Notes under the pieces: generated by a model
Database searches by the model: none
Told to the model about the DNA's origin: nothing
Seen by the model: the letters and a program-made list of their open reading frames with translations, nothing else
Made by a program: the position numbers and the translations under genes
Shown: positions 8,944 through 17,272 of the stretch, in pieces
How positions within the stretch are numbered: the first letter of the stretch is position 1
Layout: every line of letters starts with the position of its first letter
Assembly (NCBI GenBank): GCA_963822595.1
Contig: CAWGIG010000003.1
Span: forward strand, 248,001-312,000
Direction of reading: 5' to 3'
DNA from: CAVRUH01 sp963822595
GTDB lineage: Bacteria; Chlamydiota; Chlamydiia; Chlamydiales; Waddliaceae
Length of the DNA stretch: 64,000 bases

Positions 8944-10047
8944 ATGAAAAAATTATGGTTATTTTCAGCTTTGCTAGCTGCGGGCCTTATCGGCTCCCAA
9001 TTCATCGCCGATCGTACTGAAGAATGGATCAAAATCGGTACCATGTTCTGCATGTCCTTTATTATGATCCAAGTGGGATACGAACTCGAACTCGATAAGT
9101 CTAAACCGAAGGAGTATGTTTGGGATTTCTTCATAGCCGTCACAGCCGCAAGTTTACCTTGGATCTTCTGCACGCTCTATTTCGTCTGGGTAATGGAAAT
9201 GCATTCCTGGCAAGATGCACTGCTCCTGGCTAGATTCGCTTCACCCACCTCAGCGGGTATACTTCTTTCTATGTTAATCGCCGCAGGCCTGGCTACTACT
9301 TGGGTCTTTCGAAAGGTAAGATTAATCGCGGTATTCGATGACATCGATACCATTTTAATGATGGTCCCCATAAAAATTATCGTTTTCGGAATGAAATGGC
9401 AGTTTGGAGTCATTCTATTCCTAGTGATATTACTCCTCTCGTTATCTTGGCGCTATCTCCATCAATGGAGACTTCCTGTAACATATCCTTGGATTATGTT
9501 ATATTCCGTGATCATCACGATTATTTGCGAAATAATTTATGTTTCCAGCAAGCTTGTCGACGATGTTGTCCCGGTTAACCTCGAAGTCCTACTTCCTGCA
9601 TTTGCTCTGGGATGTTTATTAGCCCGACCCAAGGACCATCAAAATGTTTCTAAAAAACACCGAGAACAACTCATTTCCGATAGCATCATCGCCATTTTTA
9701 TGGTGTTAGCGGGACTCTCAATGCCGGTATTACCTCTTAGAGGCTTAAATTTATCTGTTCTGGCTTTTCATGTCCTGTTGATAACTTTTCTCTGCAACTT
9801 AGGAAAAATGTTCCCCTTATTTTGTTATAGAGATCAAGCATCCTTCCGTGAGAGGTTGGCTTTAAGTATCGGATTATTTCCTCGCGGAGAAGCTGCAACA
9901 CGTAAATTAGTGTTGTCGGTTGGTTATGGTATAGGCGGCTTTGCTCTGACAGTTTCAGCTTGGTCGATTGCGCTTAATTTAATCCTGACAGGGGTATTCA
10001 TTATTCTCATCAAGAAACTGATTGGTGAGAAAAAGAAAGCGTTCTAA
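8944..10047 (+). CDS. Sodium/proton antiporter-like membrane protein (CPA-type)
   Basis: A 367-residue integral membrane protein with about ten hydrophobic segments. It resembles the monovalent cation/proton antiporter superfamily: a GTMFCMSFIMIQVGYEL segment, LARFASPTSAGILLSML, then an acidic pair in VFDDIDTILMMVPIK, and near the C-terminus ALSIGLFPRGEAATRKLVLSVG. The conserved acidic residues in the middle helices fit cation/proton exchange. The exact ion is not determinable. The 3' end stops only 2 bp from the stop of the convergent coiled-coil gene. Together with NhaD further along, it suggests attention to cytoplasmic Na+ and pH. Confidence 0.75.
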   Translation: MKKLWLFSALLAAGLIGSQFIADRTEEWIKIGTMFCMSFIMIQVGYELELDKSKPKEYVWDFFIAVTAASLPWIFCTLYFVWVMEMHSWQDALLLARFASPTSAGILLSMLIAAGLATTWVFRKVRLIAVFDDIDTILMMVPIKIIVFGMKWQFGVILFLVILLLSLSWRYLHQWRLPVTYPWIMLYSVIITIICEIIYVSSKLVDDVVPVNLEVLLPAFALGCLLARPKDHQNVSKKHREQLISDSIIAIFMVLAGLSMPVLPLRGLNLSVLAFHVLLITFLCNLGKMFPLFCYRDQASFRERLALSIGLFPRGEAATRKLVLSVGYGIGGFALTVSAWSIALNLILTGVFIILIKKLIGEKKKAF

Positions 10048-10049
10048 GT

Positions 10050-11555
10050 TTATTGCAACATTTCAGCGCTTCCAGCCGTTTCCAAAGGAACCTCAGACAT
10101 CATATAATCGCGATTTGTTGTCTTCACGCCAAATTTCCATCCACCCGGTTCACCTTGAGCGTAGTATTTTTTGACTTTTAATGAACCCTGAAATACCGAT
10201 GAAACCAAATAATTCAATTCATAATGGAGTATTCCTTTCTGGTCGCCCATTCCAAGAATTTGCAATTGGAAGTCATTACTAGAAGTGGTAAGACTCTTCA
10301 CTTCATCTAATATCTTTTCTCGAAAGAGTGCCGCATTACACCGAACAATCTCACGCAAGTTAAATTCGATGGATTCATCAAAAAATACAGCATTTTTGAA
10401 TACATTCTTGGCGTATTTTGTTTCATCGTAATCCATTAACAAACGATTAAAATCCTCTATCTGTTTTAGGATTAATGGATTAAGATTATCTACCCCTTTT
10501 TTTATACCTTGGAACACTAATCTTAAACCTTCCGATTCCTGCTTCGCTTTCTTAGATTCCGCTTCTGTGAGTGGCTTAGATTTATTGAAGATCTCAGCCA
10601 GATGATGTCTTTGCGCTTCTAATCCACTTATATTTGAATTCATTTGATAAACTTGTAGGGATAATCCTCTTAAATGCCCATAATAAATTTTCTTCCAGTT
10701 TATTTCCTGTTTCACTGTTTCAACATTGACGAGTAAAGTGAGGTATTTATCATGGATCCCTTTCAGTTCATTTATATAATTTTGATGCAATGAAATCTGT
10801 TCTTCAACCTCTTTCTTTAACACGGGAATTTTTTCTTCTAGCCCGAGATTTTTGCTTTCAGGAACTTGATTCATTAATTCTCTATCTAATGAAAGATTAT
10901 AAAATGCAATTGGCTCTACATCCGATAGGCGAGGAAAGTTTTTCTCCTGCTGATTTATAAAGGTTCTTAGCTTGACTACACACTCATTGATCTTATTCCA
11001 ATTTTCAATTAATGCATTTGACAAGCCCTGAGCGCTCTTAATGGCCCCGCTGAAATTATCTTGGGATTCCTTCATGTTCTCTATTTGGCTCGAAGTTTTT
11101 TTAAGCAACTCGAGTCCTTGTTCCAATATCTCAACGTCTTTTTTTATGGTTTCTTTAGGGTTTTCAAAAGCCACAACCTCATTCAACACTGTAAAGCCGG
11201 CTTTACTTGATTTGAGAGTCTTCTTATTTTCATCAATTTCGAGGGCATCTAGGACTTCTGTATTTAGAGATAAGGCCTTATAAAATAGGTCGACAAACTC
11301 GTTAGGAACATCGATTTTTTTATCTTTGATTCCTTGAGCGAGTTGTTGATACAGGATGCTTTGCGTTTTCTTTTCCTTAGCTGCTGCAATTTTAAGATCA
11401 TCGTACTTTAATCCCCATGCATCGCGCTCTTCGTTAGCTTTGACGATTTCGAGTTTCAGGAGTTCGATGATTTTTTGGTCAGAATTTAATCTCTTCCCTT
11501 GAGTTTGGGAAGGTGGAAAGTTGCTATTCACAGGACTGGTTGAATTTACGTGCAT
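10050..11555 (-). CDS. Coiled-coil orphan protein, 501 residues
   Basis: No recognised family. The sequence is highly charged and heptad-like over most of its length, especially about residues 28-75 and 120-350, with no membrane segment and no signal peptide. The first ~20 residues are Ser/Asn/Pro-rich, as in many secreted chlamydial proteins. It may be a distant paralogue of the minus-strand protein at 43888-45333. Both have a W-K-x-x-Y-x-x-x-L block in the middle and a Leu/Ser-rich segment with a Gly near the C-terminus. That relation is weak by eye. Its stop is 2 bp from the antiporter's stop. Confidence 0.6.
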   Translation of the reverse strand: MHVNSTSPVNSNFPPSQTQGKRLNSDQKIIELLKLEIVKANEERDAWGLKYDDLKIAAAKEKKTQSILYQQLAQGIKDKKIDVPNEFVDLFYKALSLNTEVLDALEIDENKKTLKSSKAGFTVLNEVVAFENPKETIKKDVEILEQGLELLKKTSSQIENMKESQDNFSGAIKSAQGLSNALIENWNKINECVVKLRTFINQQEKNFPRLSDVEPIAFYNLSLDRELMNQVPESKNLGLEEKIPVLKKEVEEQISLHQNYINELKGIHDKYLTLLVNVETVKQEINWKKIYYGHLRGLSLQVYQMNSNISGLEAQRHHLAEIFNKSKPLTEAESKKAKQESEGLRLVFQGIKKGVDNLNPLILKQIEDFNRLLMDYDETKYAKNVFKNAVFFDESIEFNLREIVRCNAALFREKILDEVKSLTTSSNDFQLQILGMGDQKGILHYELNYLVSSVFQGSLKVKKYYAQGEPGGWKFGVKTTNRDYMMSEVPLETAGSAEMLQ

Positions 11556-11650
11556 AGAGGCACTCCTTTTTAATTTTCCATAAAATAACTTTTATGTCAC
11601 TTATGATAATTTATGAAAATAAAAAAAGTTTAAGTGAAACCCTATACTAA

Positions 11651-11734
11651 TTTAAAACACAGACCTCTTCCTCTCTGCGATGAAAATTGTTTGCCTAACG
11701 TCTATTAGTTATTTCCCATGCTCTGTGTTTTAAA
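11651..11734. terminator. Inverted repeat TTTAAAACACAGA / TCTGTGTTTTAAA
   Basis: Two perfectly complementary 13-bp arms (11651-11663 and 11722-11734) lie in the 187-bp gap after the DUF502 stop. The ~58-bp middle part contains no gene or tRNA fold that I can see. The arm nearest the DUF502 stop ends 8 bp from it, so it could form the terminator of the rnr-DUF502 operon. The loop is unusually long for a simple intrinsic terminator. Confidence 0.5.
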
Positions 11735-11742
11735 CTCAGTTT

Positions 11743-12387
11743 TTACGCAGATTTTGTTGGAGGGGTATAGACAACGCCGCAGGATACGATGTATTTAAAG
11801 GCTTCTTCGACAGACATGTCAATATGAACAAGATCTTGCGGCGGAAACATCATTAAAAATCCCGAAGTGGGATTGGGGGTTGTCGGCACAAAAACGGCCA
11901 CAAGCTCATGGGTTATTGTCGGATGCAATTGAGTGACCCTTTCCCGCGTAACCAAACCAACTGTGTAAGTGCCTTTATTAGGAAACGGAACCAAAACGAC
12001 CTGTTTAAAGGCGCTCGTCTTATTCGTGAAAACTGTTTTGATCACATCCTGGAATGTTTTGTAAATCGACCTGACAAAGGGAATCCTATTCAAAACATAT
12101 TCGCCAAAACGAATGATATAATGGGCGAAAATCCAGCGTGTAAACACTCCCAGAAGAACAACAAAAAAGAAGATCACCGCAAGAATGAATATTTCTCCAA
12201 CGATAAGCTGGACCTGTTCGGGATTTAGAAAGAAAAAACCATGTTCAAAAAGACCCAAACTTTTCATTACCTGACTGACAATGCCGATAAACGGCCTAGT
12301 CAATATATTGATAATGAAAAATAATATCATCAAAGTCAAAGCCAACGGAAGAAGAAGTATCAAACCGGGGATGAAATATTTACGCAT
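11743..12387 (-). CDS. DUF502 family membrane protein
   Basis: A membrane protein of the DUF502 family, function unknown; homologues occur widely in bacteria and plants. I place the start at the ATG at 12387 (MRKYFIPGLILLLPLALT). It lies 2 bp after the RNase R stop and gives the family's normal N-terminus; a longer frame to 12444 would run into rnr. Two hydrophobic segments (about 5-30 and 50-85) are followed by the conserved IPFVRSIYKTFQDV motif, the FKQVVLVPFPNKGTYTVGLVT block and FVPTTPNPTSGFLMM. It is probably the second gene of an rnr operon. Confidence 0.85.
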   Translation of the reverse strand: MRKYFIPGLILLLPLALTLMILFFIINILTRPFIGIVSQVMKSLGLFEHGFFFLNPEQVQLIVGEIFILAVIFFFVVLLGVFTRWIFAHYIIRFGEYVLNRIPFVRSIYKTFQDVIKTVFTNKTSAFKQVVLVPFPNKGTYTVGLVTRERVTQLHPTITHELVAVFVPTTPNPTSGFLMMFPPQDLVHIDMSVEEAFKYIVSCGVVYTPPTKSA

Positions 12388-12389
12388 TT

Positions 12390-14057
12390 CTACGTCGCCC
12401 TTTGCTTCTCTTTCTTTTCCACTTTCTCCGGAACAATGGACCATTTGCTTTCAAGGAAAATGAGATCGACGTCTTTTAACATCACAAGAATCTTGTCCCC
12501 GGAGAAATAAGTCGCCGAAGTTCTTCGGCCCTTTAACTGCTGTTTATCTGCATCATATACGAAGTAATCTTGATCTAAATCACTGACATGCAAGAACGAT
12601 TCGAGCATCAAACCGGTTATTTCAAAATAAATGCCGAACGGACGCACCTTTGTGACGATTGCTGGGTATTGTTTAAATTGATCTTTTTTCGAGGTTTGTT
12701 CAAGAAGTCTCAATTTTTTCAGCAGAACCACACGATTTTCGGCTCGTTCGCTTATCCGTTCCGTCTCCGAGCAATGGCGCGAAATTTCTTCTAATTGATT
12801 TAATGATAATTCATCCCCGAATAGAATCCGATGGACAACAAGGTCAACATAACGCCTGATAGGACTTGTAAAATGACAGTAATGTTGAAGACCCAAGCCG
12901 TAATGACCGATGTTTTCCGGAGAATATACAGCCAACCGCATTCTTCGAATGTAGTTTGTTGCTAAATATTGACCAAAGGAAGTTTTCATAGCCTCTTCAA
13001 AGAATTCCTGGAATTCAAAGGGCGTAGGGTTTGTCGGTAGATTAAATCCAAAGGAAGTTGCCAGTTGTGTAAATTCTTTCAAACTGTCCGGCGAGGGCTG
13101 TTCATGAATACGGTAAGTGAGGTGCTTACCTTGTTTGCTTAAATGCTCTGCGACAAGCTCGTTGGCTTTGAGCATAAACTCTTCGACCATCTGGTGGGTG
13201 ATATCGTATTGAACTAAATCAGTCCCCTGAGGAACCCCTTTTTCGTCCACAAGGACGACAAGGTCTGGAATCGAGAACTCAATGCTTCCTCTTTCATATC
13301 TTTTCTTCTTGAGAAGGAGGCATAATTCCACCATACGGTGCAATGCCTTTGCATGGACACTTTCCGTTGTTCCATCCAATACGGCTTTTGCTTCCTTATA
13401 CGTGAATCTTTTCTTGCTTTTGATGACCGAACGGGCTATTCGGTAGTTTACCAAATTTCCCTCTTTATCAAATGTCATCATGACTGAAGCTGTGAGTCTG
13501 TTAACATCGGCTCGAAGACTGCAAAGGTTCTCTGAAAGCTCGGGAGGCAGCATCGGGACGCATTTCCCTGGGAAATAGGTGCTATTGGCACGGCTTTTAG
13601 CTTCGACATCAAGAGCTCCACCCAGCTTAACATAATGAGCAACGTCGGCAATGTGGACTCCCAAATTGTAGAAACCCTTTCGATCCTTTGTAAGACTCAA
13701 GGCATCATCGAAATCTTTTGCAGTATCAGGATCGATCGTCACGCATTCGAGCTTACGGAAGTCTTCCCTGCGTTTGATTTCATCGCTTGGAATTTTTTCC
13801 GAGTATTCCTTAGCTTCAGCAACGACTTTGGATGGGAAATCTTGGCGGATTTCGTATTCTTCGATTGCAGCTTGGATGTCGCAGGAAGGATCGGAAATAT
13901 GCCCTAAGTGGTGTGTTGCGCGGCAGATGGTTTCCCCGGCCTTGCTTCCCCAGTCGACAACTTCAAGTACAACGCGGTCTCCGATATTCAGCTCGCCCCA
14001 TTCGCAATCTTGGACGACAACGCGTCGATCTTGACCAAGGACAGGGACATAAGCCAA
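12390..14057 (-). CDS. rnr: Ribonuclease R, main catalytic part
   Basis: RNase R is a 3'-5' exoribonuclease that degrades structured RNA. This frame holds the RNB catalytic domain (CVTIDPDTAKDFDDALSL, with the metal-binding aspartates; GVHIADVAHYV; NSTYFPGKCVPMLP), the substrate channel HFTSPIRRYVDLVVHR, and a C-terminal S1 domain (YPAIVTKVRPFGIYFEI). The frame is open beyond the ATG at 14057, up to a stop at 14241-14243, and reads DIFIPKHLTQNAVDGD of the cold-shock domain there, so 14057 is not the true start. The N-terminal part lies upstream after two compensating single-base shifts. It is followed 2 bp later by the DUF502 gene. Confidence 0.9.
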   Translation of the reverse strand: MAYVPVLGQDRRVVVQDCEWGELNIGDRVVLEVVDWGSKAGETICRATHHLGHISDPSCDIQAAIEEYEIRQDFPSKVVAEAKEYSEKIPSDEIKRREDFRKLECVTIDPDTAKDFDDALSLTKDRKGFYNLGVHIADVAHYVKLGGALDVEAKSRANSTYFPGKCVPMLPPELSENLCSLRADVNRLTASVMMTFDKEGNLVNYRIARSVIKSKKRFTYKEAKAVLDGTTESVHAKALHRMVELCLLLKKKRYERGSIEFSIPDLVVLVDEKGVPQGTDLVQYDITHQMVEEFMLKANELVAEHLSKQGKHLTYRIHEQPSPDSLKEFTQLATSFGFNLPTNPTPFEFQEFFEEAMKTSFGQYLATNYIRRMRLAVYSPENIGHYGLGLQHYCHFTSPIRRYVDLVVHRILFGDELSLNQLEEISRHCSETERISERAENRVVLLKKLRLLEQTSKKDQFKQYPAIVTKVRPFGIYFEITGLMLESFLHVSDLDQDYFVYDADKQQLKGRRTSATYFSGDKILVMLKDVDLIFLESKWSIVPEKVEKKEKQRAT

Positions 14058-14240
14058 ATAGGTTCCATTGTGTTCTTTGGAGCTGATAATACCAGCGATA
14101 TGTGTGCGCGATCTTTCTAAAATGGTCAGGATTTCTCCTTCAGGACCTTTTTCGGAGATCGTCTGAAGATTGACTTTGACTTCGACGATGTCGCCATCTA
14201 CCGCATTTTGGGTCAGATGTTTGGGGATAAAGATATCTTG

Positions 14241-14564
14241 TTATATAGAGTGTAGTGTCATCCAGCTGGACAAAACCGAATCCTCGGTGGTGGAGCCGCA
14301 AGGTCCCACGAAGGATTTCCGATTCGATTGCTTTGGTGCATACCGATTTTTTGTAAATTTAATGGCTCCGGCTTTGACTAAATCATCAAGAACTTCTATA
14401 TAGATTTCTCGATGAATTTTAGGCAGGGAGAGCCTTTTCATGAGCTCGGCGCGTGTCATTGGAGAGTAGGCTTTGCCCGTGATATACTGTTCAGTTAACT
14501 TCGATAGATTATCGAAAAGTTTGGTCCCCTTACTCGTGGGGGTCTTTTTAATTTTGTCATTCAT
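14241..14564 (-). CDS. rnr: Ribonuclease R, N-terminal part (frameshifted)
   Basis: I start this at the ATG at 14564 (MNDKIKKTPTSKG). The open frame continues to 14642 but would overlap the divergent leuS start. It shows the RNase R helix-turn-helix (SPMTRAELMKRLSLP .. EVLDDLVKAGAIKFTKNRY). After about residue 83 (APKQSNR) the frame goes wrong. The neighbouring frame between about 14345 and 14238 reads ILRGTLRLHHRGFGFVQLDD, an unmistakable cold-shock-domain start, and the original frame resumes with DIFIPKH. One missing base near 14340-14370 and one extra base near 14236-14245 would repair it. The gene as a whole spans 12390-14564. Confidence 0.75.
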   Translation of the reverse strand: MNDKIKKTPTSKGTKLFDNLSKLTEQYITGKAYSPMTRAELMKRLSLPKIHREIYIEVLDDLVKAGAIKFTKNRYAPKQSNRKSFVGPCGSTTEDSVLSSWMTLHSI

Positions 14565-14621
14565 ATTTAATAGTAAGTGTAGCATAATTGCGCCTATTAA
14601 TGAAAGAAATTTGGAGAATTT

Positions 14622-16256
14622 ATGAAACCTCGCTATCATCACAAGGAAATTGAAAAGAAATGGCAGAAGTATTGGGAAGAAAATAAAACTTTTAAAACCG
14701 AGAACGATTCCTCCAAACCAAAATACTACATTCTTGACATGTTTCCCTACGTTTCGGGTTCAGGATTGCACGTAGGTCATGCTGAAGGCTATACCGCAAC
14801 CGACATTCTCGCGCGTCATAAGCGTCAAAAAGGTCATAATGTCTTGCATCCCATGGGTTGGGACAGCTTTGGCCTCCCTACCGAACAACATGCGATCCGT
14901 ACAGGTACCCATCCAGCAGTTACCACTAAAGAAAACATAGATAACTTCCGCAAACAATTGAAATCCTTGGGTTTCAGTTACGATTGGGACCGGGAAATCG
15001 CCACAAGCGACGCAACCTATTATAAATGGACGCAGTGGATTTTCACCAAACTTTATGAAAAAGGGTTGGCATACGAAGCCGAAATGCCCGTAAATTATTG
15101 CCCGGCTCTTGGAACCGTACTCGCAAACGAAGAAGTAGAAAATGGAAAATCCAAAGAGGGAGGACACCCAGTCGAACGACGTCCTTTGCGTCAGTGGGTA
15201 CTGAAGATCACCGCATATGCAGAAAGATTGATCGACGACCTCGACGAATTGAACTGGCCGGATAGCCTGAAAAGGCTCCAAATCAATTGGATCGGAAAAA
15301 GCCACGGCGCCTATGTGGATTTCCTTATAAAAGGATCGAAAGAAAAAATTACTGTGTTCACAACATGCCCCGACACCCTTTTCGGTGCTACATTTGCTGT
15401 ATTGGCTCCGGAACACCCATTGGTGAATCATATTACTACAGGGGACAACAAACACGCCGTCCATGAGTATCAAAGGGTATCTGCTTCGAAAAGCGATATG
15501 GACAGAACGGATGTCAGCAAAGAAAAAACAGGAACATTTACCGGAGCCTACGCTATAAATCCTGTGAATGGAAAAGAAATTCCTATTTGGATTTCCGATT
15601 ATGTTCTCATGGGTTATGGAACAGGAGCCATCATGGCTGTTCCGGCACATGACGAACGCGATTTTGATTTTGCTAAGATGCACCATCTTCCAATTATTTC
15701 TATTTATGATCCCGATTTAAATGCCCACCCCGAATTAATTCCTGATGGAATGGACCCTCAGCAAGTGCGTGAAGAAGTCATGAATGGTATGCGATGCTGG
15801 ACCGGAGAGGGGAGATGCATTCATAGCGAGAATAGTGAAGTTTCTTTGAACGGGCTTCTAATAGGCCCTGCTAAAGAGAAAATCTTGGCGTGGCTAGAAA
15901 AGAAAGGGGCAGGAAAAGCGACGGTGACTTACAAGCTCCGCGATTGGCTGTTTTCTCGACAGCGCTATTGGGGGGAGCCATTCCCTATTCTCCATTTCGA
16001 AGATGGAACAAAACGTGCTCTTGAATTGGATGAATTGCCTCTATGTCCTCCGGATTTGACAGATTTTAAACCGTCGGGTGATGGAAGAGGACCTTTGGCA
16101 AAAGTAAGTTCTTGGGTAGAAATCACCGATCCTAAGACAGGTAAGAAGGCTCGACGCGAGACTAACACGATGCCTCAATGGGCAGGATCTTGCTGGTATT
16201 ATCTCCGCTTTTGCGATCCGACAAACAACGACAAAGCCTGGGATCCCGAATGTTGA
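14622..16256 (+). CDS. leuS: Leucyl-tRNA synthetase, N-terminal two-thirds (frameshifted)
   Basis: LeuRS charges tRNA-Leu. The frame has the class I signature around MFPYVSGSGLHVGH (HIGH equivalent HVGH), the zinc or editing insertion, and the CP1 editing domain with TCPDTLFGATFAVLAPEHPLV and GYGTGAIMAVPAHDERD. It continues through RDWLFSRQRYWGEPFP and NTMPQWAGSCWYYLRF. It stops at 16254-16256 after AWDPEC. The sequence there reads GAATGTTGAA; dropping one T gives EVEKYWMPVD and runs into the following frame. It diverges from rnr across a 57-bp gap. Confidence 0.95.
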   Translation: MKPRYHHKEIEKKWQKYWEENKTFKTENDSSKPKYYILDMFPYVSGSGLHVGHAEGYTATDILARHKRQKGHNVLHPMGWDSFGLPTEQHAIRTGTHPAVTTKENIDNFRKQLKSLGFSYDWDREIATSDATYYKWTQWIFTKLYEKGLAYEAEMPVNYCPALGTVLANEEVENGKSKEGGHPVERRPLRQWVLKITAYAERLIDDLDELNWPDSLKRLQINWIGKSHGAYVDFLIKGSKEKITVFTTCPDTLFGATFAVLAPEHPLVNHITTGDNKHAVHEYQRVSASKSDMDRTDVSKEKTGTFTGAYAINPVNGKEIPIWISDYVLMGYGTGAIMAVPAHDERDFDFAKMHHLPIISIYDPDLNAHPELIPDGMDPQQVREEVMNGMRCWTGEGRCIHSENSEVSLNGLLIGPAKEKILAWLEKKGAGKATVTYKLRDWLFSRQRYWGEPFPILHFEDGTKRALELDELPLCPPDLTDFKPSGDGRGPLAKVSSWVEITDPKTGKKARRETNTMPQWAGSCWYYLRFCDPTNNDKAWDPEC

Positions 16257-16266
16257 AAAATACTGG

Positions 16267-17199
16267 ATGCCTGTTGATGTCTATGTTGGGGGCGTTGAAC
16301 ATGCTGTGTTGCACCTCTTGTATGCAAGGTTTTGGCATAAGGTTCTCTATGATTGTGGATGCGTCAGCACCAAAGAGCCCTTTAAGATGCTCCGAAACCA
16401 GGGTCTTATCGTGTCCAGATCCTTCAAAGATGGAAATAACAACTATGTTTACACAAATAAAGTGAAGGAAAAAAACGGGAAGTTTTTTCAAGTGGAGACA
16501 GGGGAGGAGTTAACATCTCAAATCGAAAAGATGTCGAAGTCGAAGTTGAATGGAGTCACACCGGATGAGATCATTGAGGAATTTGGAGCTGACTCATTAC
16601 GTCTCTATGAAATGTTTATGGGGCCGTTAGACAAAGAAAAAATATGGAACACGGATGCTGTCAATGGTTGCCGTCGGTTCTTGAGTCGATTCTATGATAT
16701 GGTTGTTTCAGACAAAGTCACGGATGAAGACACTTTGGTAGCGCTGAGATTGGGTCATAAGTTGATAAAGGATGTTGGCGGTGACATAGAGTCGATGCAG
16801 TTCAATACGGCGATTGCGAAGATGATGGAATTTATCAATGACTTTTCGAAGCTTGAAAAGTATCCGCGAAGTGTATTGAAGATGATGACACAGGCGTTGG
16901 AGCCATTCGCGCCGCACGTTGCTGAAGAAGCGTGGCGATTGCTTGGCAGTACGGAAGAGCTTTCGTATTATCCGTGGCCTAAAGTGGATCCGAAGTATCT
17001 TGTAGAAGATAATGCGACGTATGTTGTGCAGGTAAACGGCAAGGTTAGGTTGACCCTTGATCTTCCCAAAGACAAATCGGAAGATGAGTTGTTGGCCCTT
17101 GCAAAAGCGGATGAGAACGTAAAGCGATTTACGGAAGGAAAAGAGACCGTCAAAGTCATTTTCGTCCCCAACAAGCTCCTCAACATCGTTGTGAAGTGA
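16267..17199 (+). CDS. leuS: Leucyl-tRNA synthetase, C-terminal third (frameshifted)
   Basis: This continues leuS in another frame: MPVDVYVGGVEHAVLHLLYARFWHKVLYD, the KMSKSKLNGVTPDEII loop (KMSKS motif) that binds ATP, the anticodon-binding helices, and the C-terminal domain ending in FVPNKLLNIVVK. The in-frame sequence also covers the ten bases before the ATG (EKYW), so the ATG at 16267 is internal to leuS rather than a true start. Total gene 14622-17199, about 859 residues, the normal size for bacterial LeuRS. LeuRS is essential, so either the base is a sequence error or the gene is expressed by frameshifting; error is more likely. Confidence 0.95.
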   Translation: MPVDVYVGGVEHAVLHLLYARFWHKVLYDCGCVSTKEPFKMLRNQGLIVSRSFKDGNNNYVYTNKVKEKNGKFFQVETGEELTSQIEKMSKSKLNGVTPDEIIEEFGADSLRLYEMFMGPLDKEKIWNTDAVNGCRRFLSRFYDMVVSDKVTDEDTLVALRLGHKLIKDVGGDIESMQFNTAIAKMMEFINDFSKLEKYPRSVLKMMTQALEPFAPHVAEEAWRLLGSTEELSYYPWPKVDPKYLVEDNATYVVQVNGKVRLTLDLPKDKSEDELLALAKADENVKRFTEGKETVKVIFVPNKLLNIVVK

Positions 17200-17208
17200 A
17201 TGAAAGTC

Positions 17209-17240
17209 ATAGAGTGAATCGATAAATCGATTCACTCTAT
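17209..17240 (+). terminator. leuS: Perfect 15-bp hairpin after leuS
   Basis: Stem ATAGAGTGAATCGAT (17209-17223), 2-base centre, complementary arm 17226-17240. It begins 9 bp after the leuS stop and ends 32 bp before nagZ. The downstream sequence is AT-rich without a clean T-run, so it is probably a terminator of weak classical form, or an mRNA-stabilising hairpin. Confidence 0.6.
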
Positions 17241-17272
17241 ATTACAATAAATTTTATAGGAATCTAATACAA

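Noticed and set aside
11664..11721. Possible tRNA or small RNA in the loop between two 13-bp arms
   Set aside because: No cloverleaf, no TTCGA-type T-loop and no acceptor stem pairing beyond the outer arms.
14565..14642. A longer N-terminus for RNase R
   Set aside because: It would overlap the divergent leuS start and adds a hydrophobic stretch foreign to RNase R; the ATG at 14564 is better.
14760..15686. A 308-codon open frame on the minus strand
   Set aside because: It lies wholly inside leuS, has no recognisable domain, and its sequence is Cys/Phe-rich as expected for antisense translation of a conserved gene.
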